From NCBI GenBank assembly GCA_902772565.1, contig CACYBJ010000276.1:1-6174 (forward strand): a DNA stretch of 6,174 bases. The letters run 5' to 3'. The notes below the pieces were generated by a model. It had not been told where the DNA came from. It did not search any database and worked only from the letters and a program-made list of their open reading frames with translations. The translations under genes and the position numbers were made by a program. This stretch comes from an uncultured Lachnospiraceae bacterium (GTDB lineage: Bacteria; Bacillota; Clostridia; Lachnospirales; Lachnospiraceae). Shown here piece after piece: positions 1 through 6,068 of the stretch. Each line of letters begins with the position of its first letter. Within the stretch, counting starts at the first letter, position 1.

Positions 1-792
1 GGCACACCCGAAGATATTTACAACGAGCCTAAGAATGCTTTCGTAGCCGATTTCATCGGTGAGAGTAATATCTTCAACGGCCGTATGGTCGGTCAGTACA
101 AGGTAGAATTCTGTAACCAGGTATTTACCTGCGTGGATGATTATCCGAAGAATGTGCCTGTAGAAGTGGTAGTGCGCCCTGAAGACATTGAAATGGTACC
201 CGAATCCGAAGGTATGCTTAAAGGTCTTGTTACAAGCGTAACATTCAAGGGTGTTCATCATGAAATCACTGTTGAATGCGGCAAATACGAACTGGTTATC
301 CAGTCCACGAAATCTGCCGTTGTGGGATCTACCATCGGTATGAATATCGGACCTGACGAAATACATGTTATGGAATACGAGTCACCTGATAATGTATTTG
401 ACGGTGTTATCACAAAGAACGGTACTGTAAGCATGGCAGGCGGAGAGTACCCATGCGATCTTACCCAGCTTTTTACAAGCGCAAAGTACAACGAAGAAGG
501 CGTGCTTGTTGATCATGAAGGTAAGGAAATCGAAGTTGCCGGTACTGAAGTTCTTGTTACCGTGCCTGTTTCCGCCATGTCCATGAGCGATGATGAGAAT
601 GCCGGCGGCGTATGCGGTCACATCATCTCACTTATTTACAAGGGCGACCACTACAAGTATACCGTCAGAACCGAAACGGAAGATGATTTCACCATCGATG
701 ATGAGTGGTTATGGAACGAAAATGACTACGTAAGTATTGTCATAGGCTCAAAGGATATTAAGCTTCAGCGTAAAAACAAGGAGGAGAAGTAA
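1..792 (+). CDS. potA: Spermidine/putrescine ABC transporter ATP-binding protein PotA, C-terminal part (5' end outside window)
   Basis: The frame is open from base 1 to TAA at 790-792, giving 263 residues of a gene that begins upstream. The first visible residues, GTPEDIYNEPKNAFVADFIG and on to ESNIFNG, match the segment that joins the ATPase domain to the TOBE region in PotA-type importer ATPases. The Walker A, signature and Walker B motifs would lie upstream and cannot be seen. PotA hydrolyses ATP at the cytoplasmic face to drive polyamine import through PotB/PotC. The tail is long: E. coli PotA has roughly 130 residues after this point, here there are about 260. The extra length looks like a second, diverged copy of the TOBE region. 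Fragment residues about 22-125 (FNG..., VRPEDIEMV, LKGLVTSVTFKGVHH) align by eye with about 129-258 (FDG..., VPVSAMSM, VCGHIISLIYKGDHY). An ATG at 85 is internal, not the start. The stop overlaps the potB start by one base. Confidence 0.93.
   Translation, partial: GTPEDIYNEPKNAFVADFIGESNIFNGRMVGQYKVEFCNQVFTCVDDYPKNVPVEVVVRPEDIEMVPESEGMLKGLVTSVTFKGVHHEITVECGKYELVIQSTKSAVVGSTIGMNIGPDEIHVMEYESPDNVFDGVITKNGTVSMAGGEYPCDLTQLFTSAKYNEEGVLVDHEGKEIEVAGTEVLVTVPVSAMSMSDDENAGGVCGHIISLIYKGDHYKYTVRTETEDDFTIDDEWLWNENDYVSIVIGSKDIKLQRKNKEEK
778..786 (+). promoter_or_regulatory. Ribosome binding site of potB inside the end of potA
   Basis: AAGGAGGAG lies in the last codons of potA. Its GGAGG core (780-784) ends 7 bases before the ATG at 792. 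It fixes the potB start and, with the TAATG stop/start overlap, suggests translational coupling of potB to potA. Confidence 0.85.
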
Positions 793-1577
793 TGTCATTT
801 TCCAGAAAACATCTGGCAATTCCTTACATTATTTTTCTTGCGGCCTTCGTGCTTTTTCCTTTGTTCATAGTTGTAAGATTTGCCTTAACAGATGCGGACG
901 GTGCCATATCGTTTGCAAACTTTCTTAATTTCTTTACAGACAGAAATGCAATTGGAACACTTTGCTACAGTCTGGGTATCGCTTTTGTGACCACTGTGGT
1001 TTGTCTTCTTATTGCCTATCCAACGGCATATATTCTTGCCAGAGGCGGCTTCAAGCGCAGTTCTGCCATACTCGTGCTTTTTGTTATGCCAATGTGGATC
1101 AACTTCACACTTCGTATAACAGCATTAAAGGAAATACTTACATTGCTTGAGGGTAACCTTGCAATGTACCCCTTCTTAAATACCATAGTGGGAATGACCT
1201 ATGATTTCCTTCCCTTTATGATTTTGCCGTTATATACATCCTTCCTTAAACTGGATAAGGATCTTAACGAGGCAGCGGCAGACCTTGGCGCCAACAAGGT
1301 TCAGGTATTCCTTAAGATAACACTTCCTTTGTCCGTACCGGGCATCATAAGCGGTGTTACCATGGTATTCCTTCCTGCCATGACCAACTATGTTGTTCTT
1401 GATATGCTTTATAACTCAACATACATCATGGGTAGTCTTATCGGTAGTTACTTTGCGGCCTACGACTGGCATAACGGTTCCGTTATTTCCGTTGTACTTC
1501 TTATCATCATACTTTTGGTTACTTTACTTACCGATAAGTACGGCGATGACACAGAAAAGAGAGGTGTGGCATTATGA
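792..1577 (+). CDS. potB: Spermidine/putrescine ABC transporter permease PotB
   Basis: A 261-residue integral membrane protein, one of two permease subunits that form the polyamine channel with PotC. Hydrophobic stretches at about residues 9-30, 58-83, 93-110, 130-150, 182-205 and 231-248 fit the six-helix binding-protein-dependent transport fold (BPD_transp_1). The EAA cytoplasmic loop that docks on the ATPase is clear at residues 160-180 (EAAADLGANKVQVFLKITLP), followed by the usual SVPGIISG. It is slightly shorter than E. coli PotB (about 275-285 residues), with no sign of truncation. The start at 792 has a strong Shine-Dalgarno and overlaps the potA stop. The stop TGA at 1575-1577 overlaps the potC ATG by four bases. 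Assignment to PotB rather than the paralogous PotC rests on gene order and on family-style sequence such as MPMWINFTLR. A related putrescine permease (PotH) is the main alternative. Confidence 0.92.
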   Translation: MSFSRKHLAIPYIIFLAAFVLFPLFIVVRFALTDADGAISFANFLNFFTDRNAIGTLCYSLGIAFVTTVVCLLIAYPTAYILARGGFKRSSAILVLFVMPMWINFTLRITALKEILTLLEGNLAMYPFLNTIVGMTYDFLPFMILPLYTSFLKLDKDLNEAAADLGANKVQVFLKITLPLSVPGIISGVTMVFLPAMTNYVVLDMLYNSTYIMGSLIGSYFAAYDWHNGSVISVVLLIIILLVTLLTDKYGDDTEKRGVAL

Positions 1578-2380
1578 GAAAGAAAGCTTTTTATGTCGCA
1601 TGGCTTGTTTTTGTGCTCATGCTGATTTATCTGCCTATACTGATACTTGCTTTTTACAGCTTTACGGATTCCACTATGATCGGTTCCGTAAGAAAGTTTT
1701 CGGTTGAGAATTACATTACGCTTTTTACAAGAGAAGACCTTATTGAAATGGTTAAGGGAACAATACTCCTTGCCCTTTCCTCTGCGCTTCTTGCCACGGT
1801 ACTTGCAACCATGGGCGTTATCGGTGCCTTTTATTCCGGCAGATTCGCTAAAGGCCTTGTAAACAGCTTTAACCATGTGCCTGTTGTAAATGCCGATGTT
1901 GTAACCGGTTTCTCCATCTGTATTCTTCTTGTGGTTGAATTCGGAATGGATAAGGCATCCTTTATACCTTTGCTTATAGGTCATGTGGTTCTTACCGCAC
2001 CCTTTGTATATCTGTCCATCCTTCCCAAGTTAAAGCAGATGGACCCCAACCTTTACGAGGCCGCACTGGACCTTGGTGCAACACCCAGAAAGGCTCTCTT
2101 TAAGGTTGTAATTCCGCAGATCCTTCCCGGCATATTCTCGGGATTCATGCTTGCGGTAACTCTTTCCCTTGATGATTACTTCATCACAACCTATACAAAG
2201 CCTGCTACCTTTGATACCATTTCAACCTATGTTGTTAATGCTACTAAGGGCTCCCAGACAGAGGTTAAGACTGCCCTCTGGGCTCTTTCAACCGTAATCT
2301 TTGTAATCGTGCTTTTGGTTGTTATCGGCATGAATCTTACGGGAAAGAAGAATAATGAAGGAGGTAGGGTAAATGCCTAA
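1574..2380 (+). CDS. potC: Spermidine/putrescine ABC transporter permease PotC
   Basis: A 268-residue membrane protein, the second permease of the importer. It begins with MRKK and a hydrophobic helix (about residues 8-29). Further membrane segments lie at about 62-87, 105-122, 130-150, 187-205 and 236-254. The EAA loop is at residues 162-182 (EAALDLGATPRKALFKVVIP), followed by QILPGIFSGF. LSLDDYFITT (residues 197-206) matches the conserved LSLDD(F/Y) segment of PotC-type permeases and separates it from PotB. The start ATG at 1574 overlaps the potB stop in an ATGA arrangement and has AGAGAGGTG at 1558-1566, seven bases upstream. The 3' end overlaps the potD start by eight bases. Length is typical for the family. 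PotI of the putrescine system is the close alternative; the substrate cannot be read from the permease alone. Confidence 0.92.
   Translation: MRKKAFYVAWLVFVLMLIYLPILILAFYSFTDSTMIGSVRKFSVENYITLFTREDLIEMVKGTILLALSSALLATVLATMGVIGAFYSGRFAKGLVNSFNHVPVVNADVVTGFSICILLVVEFGMDKASFIPLLIGHVVLTAPFVYLSILPKLKQMDPNLYEAALDLGATPRKALFKVVIPQILPGIFSGFMLAVTLSLDDYFITTYTKPATFDTISTYVVNATKGSQTEVKTALWALSTVIFVIVLLVVIGMNLTGKKNNEGGRVNA
2358..2365 (+). promoter_or_regulatory. Ribosome binding site of potD inside the end of potC
   Basis: AAGGAGGT, a near-perfect anti-16S match, lies within the final potC codons and ends 7 bases before the potD ATG at 2373. Its strength fits a binding protein made in excess over the membrane subunits. 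It settles the potD start. Confidence 0.88.
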
Positions 2381-3860
2381 GAAAAATAAATTTTATTCCG
2401 TCCTTCTTCTGTGCCTTTTAGGTTCCGCATTGCTTCTTACATCCTGCGGAAAGAAAAAGACTTCAGCCAAAAAAGACGATGTGATCACCCTTCGTGTCTG
2501 CAACGTTGAAGAGTATATAGATGAAGGCGGCTGGGACGAAGACGAAGTGATCGAACTGGATAACGGTGAGGTTATCTTCGGAGAGAATTCCATGGTGGAT
2601 GATTTCGAAACCTGGTACTATGAAACCTACGGTAAGAAAGTAAAGGTTGAGTACTCCACCTTCGGTACCAATGAGGACCTTTACAACCAGCTGACGCTGG
2701 GAGATACCTACGACCTTATCTGCCCCTCAGATTACATGATCATGAAACTCATGTATGAGGGTAAGCTGGAGCCCTGGTCCGATGATTTCTATGATGCATC
2801 CGTAGAAGAGAATTACTACGCAAAGGGCGTATCTGACTATATAGACAATGTTTTCAACTCCTATGAAGTGGAAGGCGAGAAGTGGTCGAAATACGCAGTA
2901 TGCTACATGTGGGGAACCACCGGTATTGTGTATAATCCGGAATATGTAAGCGATGAGGAAGCCTCTTCCTGGACCATGTTCATGGATTCCCGTATGAAGA
3001 AGAGACTTACCGTAAAGGACAGCGTAAGAGACACCATCTTCATGGCTATGTCCATTGCCAATAAGGATGTACTTACGGATCCTGCATTTATGAGCAGTCC
3101 CGATTACCATGACCGTGTGTTTGAGGTTATGAACAATAACTCTCAGGAAATGGTAAACAAATGCGAGGAAGTTCTCCGTACCGTTAAGGAGAATGCCTAC
3201 TCCTTCGAAACCGACAGCGGTAAGGCAGATATGGTTATCGGAAGAGTATGGGCCAACTATCAGTATTCCGGCGATGCCGTATACTCCCTTGACCAGGCTG
3301 AAGAGGACGGAATCTATCTTAAGTACAGCATTCCCAAGGAATCTTCAAACCTCTGGTTCGACGGATGGGTAATGCCGAAGAACGGTATTAACAAGGATGC
3401 CGAGAAAAAGCAGGCAGCGGAGGCTTTTGTTAACTTCCTTTCAAGACCTGATAACGTAGTAAGAAACATGTACTACATCGGATACACTTCCGGTATTTCC
3501 GGCGGCGACGATGATACCGTTGAGCAGTACGTAAAATGGCTTTATGAGGCAGATGAAGATGCCGAAGAAACCGTAGAATATGATATTTCTTACTTCTTCG
3601 GTGAAGGCAGAGGTATTATCACTGCCGATTCCGAACAGTTATCAAGACAGCTTTTCGGTCAGTATCCCGATGAAGAAACCATGGACAGGCTTGCCATCAT
3701 GTGGTTCTATGACGAGGATGAAAGCGCGAGAATCAACCGTATGTGGATCAATATCAGATGTTTTGATCCGGAAGAAGCAGTGATTCCCGCAGCTGTCGTA
3801 TTTGTGTTAATGCTTGTTTTGATCATTGCGGTAATAGTTAAAAAGAGACGTAATGCCTAG
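2373..3860 (+). CDS. potD: Spermidine/putrescine-binding lipoprotein PotD, enlarged and with a C-terminal membrane helix
   Basis: A 495-residue extracellular substrate-binding protein of the importer. It has a lysine-rich N-terminus, a hydrophobic core at residues 8-22 and a lipobox LLTSC with Cys25, so it should be a lipoprotein. By eye the binding-protein domain (about residues 37-430) follows PotD, and most residues known to hold polyamine in E. coli PotD have counterparts: Tyr48, Ser119 and Tyr121 (PSDY), Asp220 (Glu in E. coli), Trp293, Trp328 with Asp330 (LWFDGW) and Tyr371 (IGYTSG). The tryptophan two residues after the first Asn (NWTEY in E. coli) is replaced by Val45. E. coli PotD has about 348 residues. 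Extra sequence here includes an acidic insert near 51-72 and an enlarged C-terminal part. Residues about 469-489 form a very hydrophobic helix followed by KKRRNA, predicting a second anchor with a cytoplasmic tail. The gene overlaps potC by eight bases and ends in TAG. Confidence 0.92.
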   Translation: MPKKNKFYSVLLLCLLGSALLLTSCGKKKTSAKKDDVITLRVCNVEEYIDEGGWDEDEVIELDNGEVIFGENSMVDDFETWYYETYGKKVKVEYSTFGTNEDLYNQLTLGDTYDLICPSDYMIMKLMYEGKLEPWSDDFYDASVEENYYAKGVSDYIDNVFNSYEVEGEKWSKYAVCYMWGTTGIVYNPEYVSDEEASSWTMFMDSRMKKRLTVKDSVRDTIFMAMSIANKDVLTDPAFMSSPDYHDRVFEVMNNNSQEMVNKCEEVLRTVKENAYSFETDSGKADMVIGRVWANYQYSGDAVYSLDQAEEDGIYLKYSIPKESSNLWFDGWVMPKNGINKDAEKKQAAEAFVNFLSRPDNVVRNMYYIGYTSGISGGDDDTVEQYVKWLYEADEDAEETVEYDISYFFGEGRGIITADSEQLSRQLFGQYPDEETMDRLAIMWFYDEDESARINRMWINIRCFDPEEAVIPAAVVFVLMLVLIIAVIVKKRRNA

Positions 3861-3875
3861 TATCTGAGAAGATAC
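3860..3875 (+). other. Small hairpin directly after potD, weak terminator or attenuator candidate
   Basis: GTATC and GATAC form a perfect 5-bp stem around a 6-nt loop (TGAGAA), starting at the last base of the potD stop codon. It is followed by a short T run (ATTTTAC, 3880-3886). The stem is short and not GC-rich, so it is a poor intrinsic terminator by itself. It may protect the pot mRNA 3' end or give partial termination before the two-component genes. Confidence 0.3.
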
Positions 3876-3898
3876 AGAAATTTTACAATTCCGTTGTA
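3873..3898 (+). promoter_or_regulatory. Possible regulator binding elements: TACA direct repeat and TACAA/TTGTA palindrome
   Basis: TACA occurs at 3873-3876 and 3884-3887, exactly 11 bases apart. The second copy, TACAA (3884-3888), also forms an inverted repeat with TTGTA (3894-3898) across five bases. Elements one helical turn apart next to a promoter fit binding sites for OmpR/PhoB-family regulators. The TTACAA core recurs twice downstream of the kinase gene. The elements are short, so chance is a real alternative. Confidence 0.3.
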
Positions 3899-3908
3899 TT
3901 GTGATAAT
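3882..3908 (+). promoter_or_regulatory. Candidate sigma-A promoter for the two-component operon
   Basis: TTTACA (3882-3887) resembles a -35 box and GATAAT (3903-3908, preceded by T) a -10 box. The 15-bp spacer is shorter than the preferred 17, so an activator may be needed or the exact boxes may differ. The position, about 35 bases before the response regulator ATG and after the pot operon, is what a separate transcription unit would need. Confidence 0.4.
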
Positions 3909-3930
3909 GTAATTTTGTGTAGGGATACGC

Positions 3931-3936
3931 GGAGGG
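3931..3936 (+). promoter_or_regulatory. Ribosome binding site that sets the response regulator start
   Basis: GGAGGG lies five bases before the ATG at 3942. The frame is open further upstream to an ATG at 3894, but that start lacks a Shine-Dalgarno, would overlap the candidate promoter and adds 16 residues before the conserved receiver start. ATG 3942, giving MALNVLIIEDD, is the better choice. Confidence 0.85.
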
Positions 3937-3941
3937 ATAAA

Positions 3942-4607
3942 ATGGCACTTAACGTTCTTATTATAGAAGATGATAAAAATATCTCTCGCCTGATAGGTAC
4001 GACCCTGTCAGGCGAGGGTTTTTTATGCGATTTTGCATATGACGGCCTGGAAGGCGAAAGTAAATATGTGAGCAAAAAGTGGGATCTTGTATTGCTGGAT
4101 CTGATGCTTCCGGGGCTTTCGGGCTATGAACTATTAGAGTATATTTCATCCATGCAGACGCCGGTGATTGTTATATCTGCCATGGTCGAAGTAAGTGACC
4201 GGATCAGAGGTCTTAAAATGGGGGCGGATGATTATCTGTGTAAGCCTTTTCAGGTAGGAGAACTGATAGCAAGAGTTGAGGCGGTAATCAGAAGAACTGC
4301 GCCGCCTGAAACTGCTTTTTCCTACAGGGATGTGACAGTTAACTATGCTTCAAGAACTGTCACCAAAGGCGGAGTGGAGGTGCAGCTTACAGCCAAGGAG
4401 TTCGAACTTCTTAAAGTTCTTATAGCCAATAAAAATGTGGCAATGAGCAGAAAGCAGCTTTATGAACAGGTGTGGGAAGAAGAATACTTCGGAGATACCA
4501 GAACCCTGGATAACCACATTAAGAAACTAAGACATAAACTGGGATTTGACGATGTGATCGTAACAGTATTCCGAATAGGGTACAGATTGGAGATAACCGA
4601 AGCATGA
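3942..4607 (+). CDS. OmpR/PhoB-family two-component response regulator
   Basis: A 221-residue DNA-binding response regulator of standard length. The N-terminal receiver domain (about residues 3-115) has the acidic pair Asp10/Asp11, phospho-acceptor Asp53 (LVLLDLMLPGLSG), the switch residue Ser79, Tyr98, and Lys101 in CKPF. A short linker leads to a winged-helix Trans_reg_C domain (about residues 125-218), with the signatures LTAKEFELLKVL, the recognition-helix region TRTLDNHIKKLRHKLG and the closing FRIGYRL. Phosphorylated by its kinase, it should dimerise and bind direct repeats with 11-bp period. The regulated genes cannot be known from the protein; candidates are its own operon, the gene after the kinase, and possibly the pot operon. 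The kinase gene overlaps it by four bases. The 5' coding region contains a terminator-like stem-loop, described separately. The coding sequence is intact. Confidence 0.96.
   Translation: MALNVLIIEDDKNISRLIGTTLSGEGFLCDFAYDGLEGESKYVSKKWDLVLLDLMLPGLSGYELLEYISSMQTPVIVISAMVEVSDRIRGLKMGADDYLCKPFQVGELIARVEAVIRRTAPPETAFSYRDVTVNYASRTVTKGGVEVQLTAKEFELLKVLIANKNVAMSRKQLYEQVWEEEYFGDTRTLDNHIKKLRHKLGFDDVIVTVFRIGYRLEITEA
3983..4024 (+). terminator. Terminator-like stem-loop inside the 5' end of the response regulator coding sequence
   Basis: CTCTCGCCTGATAGG (3983-3997) pairs along its full 15 bases with CCTGTCAGGCGAGGG (4004-4018): nine G-C, four A-T and two T-G wobble pairs, no mismatch or bulge. The loop is six bases (TACGAC), and six T residues follow at once (4019-4024). 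This is the classical shape of a Rho-independent terminator, yet it spans codons 14-28 of the response regulator in frame. On the opposite strand the hairpin is followed by ATATTTTTATC, so it could also stop transcription from the other side. It may act as an attenuator relieved by translating ribosomes, or as the 3' end of a short leader RNA of about 110 nt from the upstream promoter. The structure is certain from pairing; the termination activity is inferred. Confidence 0.7.
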
Positions 4608-5983
4608 AGATTTTCACAAAACTGTTTTCCGGTATATTAATTATACTTGCGGTGCTTTTAATCGTATCCGGAGTGCTTATCATAAATGCCAATCTGAAAA
4701 TCAACATGCAGACCGAACTGGAAAACAGTATAGAGAGTCACAGGATTACCGGTGATTATATTAAAACCCGAATCATTTATGCTACCAAGAATACGACTGC
4801 CACGGAAGAAATAATAAACAAGGCTGTCAAGGGCGTAGGCGGAATAAAAGGAAGAGGACTTACCGTAGCCATGAACAAAAGCCCGGTTTATGACGAGATA
4901 AAGGATTCCTACCTTCCGGATAATGATGAAGGCAAACTGACTTACCGTACCGTCAGCAAAAACGAAAAGCTATATTACGAACTGGCAAGTTCCTTTACCT
5001 TAAGGAATGTAGAGTATACGGTCGTTACTTTGTCCGATATTACCAATGTTGTTAAGGAAAACAACAAACTGAGACACAGGTACATGATGATATACTTTGC
5101 CATACTGCTTTGCGGCGCAGCATTTGCCTTTTTGTTCTCGGGACTTATCACCAAACCGGTCCGCAGGCTCAGCAGGGCAAGTAAAGCCATAGCAGACGGC
5201 AATTATTCCGAAAGACTTCCGGTTAATTCAAAAGATGAACTGGGTCAGCTTACCGAATCCTATAATAAAATGGCGCAGACCATTGAAGAAAAGGTGGGAG
5301 AACTTGAGTTGTCCATAAAACAAAAGGAGGACTTTATCGGAGCATTCGCCCATGAGACCAAAACTCCCATGACCAGTATTATAGGATATGCCGATTTAAT
5401 CTATCAGGGAAAGCTTGACGAAAAAGGCCGCAGAGAAGCAGCGGAAATAATACTTAGTGAAGGACAGAGACTCCAGGCCTTGTCATATAAGCTCCTGGAA
5501 TTATCATCTCTTGAAAGTAAGGGCATTACCCCGGAGGATATAAATACATCTGAAATGGCAGATGACATCATTAAAACCGTAGGAGGAAGAATTAACGAAA
5601 CAAAACTTGATGTGAATCTTGAGGACGGGTATCTGAAAATCGACTATGATCTGTTTAAAACCGTACTTTTAAACCTTATTGATAATTCCATAAAGGCCGG
5701 TGCGAAACGCATTACCCTGACCGGAAACAGCCTTCCCGACAGCAAATACGTGATAAAAGTATCCGACGACGGATGCGGAATTCCCAAAGAATTGCTTGAA
5801 AGGGTCAAAGAAGCCTTTTATATGGTGGACAAGTCCAGAAGTCGGGCAAACCACGGTGCCGGACTGGGGCTTGCTTTGTGCGACAGGATAATTAAGCTTC
5901 ATAACGGAAAACTGGACATAAAAAGTACCCCGGGAACCGGCACTGAAATCGAAATAACAATTCCTTATAAAGCGGACAGGTAA
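4604..5983 (+). CDS. Membrane sensor histidine kinase (HAMP, HisKA, HATPase_c)
   Basis: A 459-residue sensor kinase, partner of the preceding regulator. Membrane helices at about residues 8-28 and 160-182 enclose an extracellular domain of about 130 residues with no family I recognise. A HAMP linker follows (about 180-232, ITKPVRRLSRASKAIADGNY). The dimerisation/phospho-acceptor domain has its H-box at FAHETKTPM with His250. The ATP-binding domain shows an N-box LLNLIDNSIKA (Asn357, Asn361), G1 box DDGCGIP (residues 388-394), an F-box-like EAFYMVDKSRSR and G2 box GAGLGLAL (418-425). All catalytic motifs look intact. The kinase should autophosphorylate on His250 and pass phosphate to Asp53 of the regulator. 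The ATG at 4604 overlaps the regulator stop as ATGA, with GGAG at 4589-4592 a somewhat long 11 bases upstream. The signal is unknown; proximity to pot genes hints at polyamine or envelope status but proves nothing. Confidence 0.96.
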   Translation: MKIFTKLFSGILIILAVLLIVSGVLIINANLKINMQTELENSIESHRITGDYIKTRIIYATKNTTATEEIINKAVKGVGGIKGRGLTVAMNKSPVYDEIKDSYLPDNDEGKLTYRTVSKNEKLYYELASSFTLRNVEYTVVTLSDITNVVKENNKLRHRYMMIYFAILLCGAAFAFLFSGLITKPVRRLSRASKAIADGNYSERLPVNSKDELGQLTESYNKMAQTIEEKVGELELSIKQKEDFIGAFAHETKTPMTSIIGYADLIYQGKLDEKGRREAAEIILSEGQRLQALSYKLLELSSLESKGITPEDINTSEMADDIIKTVGGRINETKLDVNLEDGYLKIDYDLFKTVLLNLIDNSIKAGAKRITLTGNSLPDSKYVIKVSDDGCGIPKELLERVKEAFYMVDKSRSRANHGAGLGLALCDRIIKLHNGKLDIKSTPGTGTEIEITIPYKADR

Positions 5984-6067
5984 ATGCGCTTGTTTACCAA
6001 AAGAATAAACATTTTATACAAAAAGATGACTTGTTGGTTACAAGTAGGTTACAAGGCAGCTGTATGA
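5984..6067 (+). CDS. Possible 27-residue small ORF between the kinase and the next gene
   Basis: The ATG follows the kinase TAA immediately and the frame runs 27 codons to TGA at 6065-6067. The product starts MRLFTKRINILYKK, is rich in Lys and Arg and contains a Trp. There is no good Shine-Dalgarno of its own (upstream is AAAGCGGACAGG), so it would depend on re-initiation after the kinase. Its stop overlaps the next ATG as ATGA. No family is recognised. The candidate promoter and direct repeat within it argue that this stretch is regulatory rather than coding. Confidence 0.15.
   Translation: MRLFTKRINILYKKMTCWLQVGYKAAV
5991..6015 (+). other. Small AT-rich hairpin after the kinase gene
   Basis: TGTTTA (5991-5996) and TAAACA (6006-6011) form a 6-bp inverted repeat around nine bases, followed by TTTT (6012-6015). 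With only one G-C pair per arm it is too weak for an efficient terminator. It could be a partial terminator or a protein site. TTTACC (5993-5998) and TATACA (6015-6020), 16 bases apart, overlap it and could be a weak promoter. Confidence 0.25.
6036..6055 (+). promoter_or_regulatory. Tandem direct repeat GGTTACAAG, 11-bp period, likely response-regulator operator
   Basis: GGTTACAAG occurs twice without mismatch (6036-6044 and 6047-6055), two bases apart. The repeat starts are therefore 11 bases apart, one DNA turn, which is the spacing recognised by OmpR/PhoB-family dimers. The TTACAA cores separated by five bases resemble the TT(A/T/C)ACA repeats bound by Bacillus PhoP. A poorer third unit, GATGACTTG (6025-6033), is in phase just upstream. 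The site lies about 50 bases after the gene pair for just such a regulator and immediately before a -10-like box. Confidence 0.5.
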
Positions 6068-6068
6068 T
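6063..6068 (+). promoter_or_regulatory. Candidate -10 box of an activator-dependent promoter for the downstream gene
   Basis: TATGAT differs from TATAAT at one base and begins seven bases after the direct repeat. No good -35 box lies 17 bases upstream, and the direct repeat occupies that region. This is the layout of PhoB/PhoP-activated promoters, where regulator sites replace the -35 box. Transcription would start near 6075, leaving a leader of about 100 nt. Confidence 0.4.

Noticed and set aside
1460..1984. A 174-codon open frame on the minus strand across the potB/potC junction
   Set aside because: It lies opposite two well-supported permease genes, its product is Lys/Tyr/His-rich with no recognisable domain, and no Shine-Dalgarno or promoter supports it.
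2727..3110. A 127-codon minus-strand frame inside potD
   Set aside because: It is a shadow of the potD codon pattern, with a His/Ile-rich product and no family features.
3765..3860. Sortase sorting signal at the PotD C-terminus
   Set aside because: The hydrophobic helix plus positive tail looks similar, but there is no LPXTG-like motif before it and the protein already has a lipobox.
3894..3941. Upstream ATG start for the response regulator, adding 16 residues
   Set aside because: It has no ribosome binding site, covers the -10-like region, and precedes the conserved receiver start. ATG 3942 has GGAGGG at the right distance.
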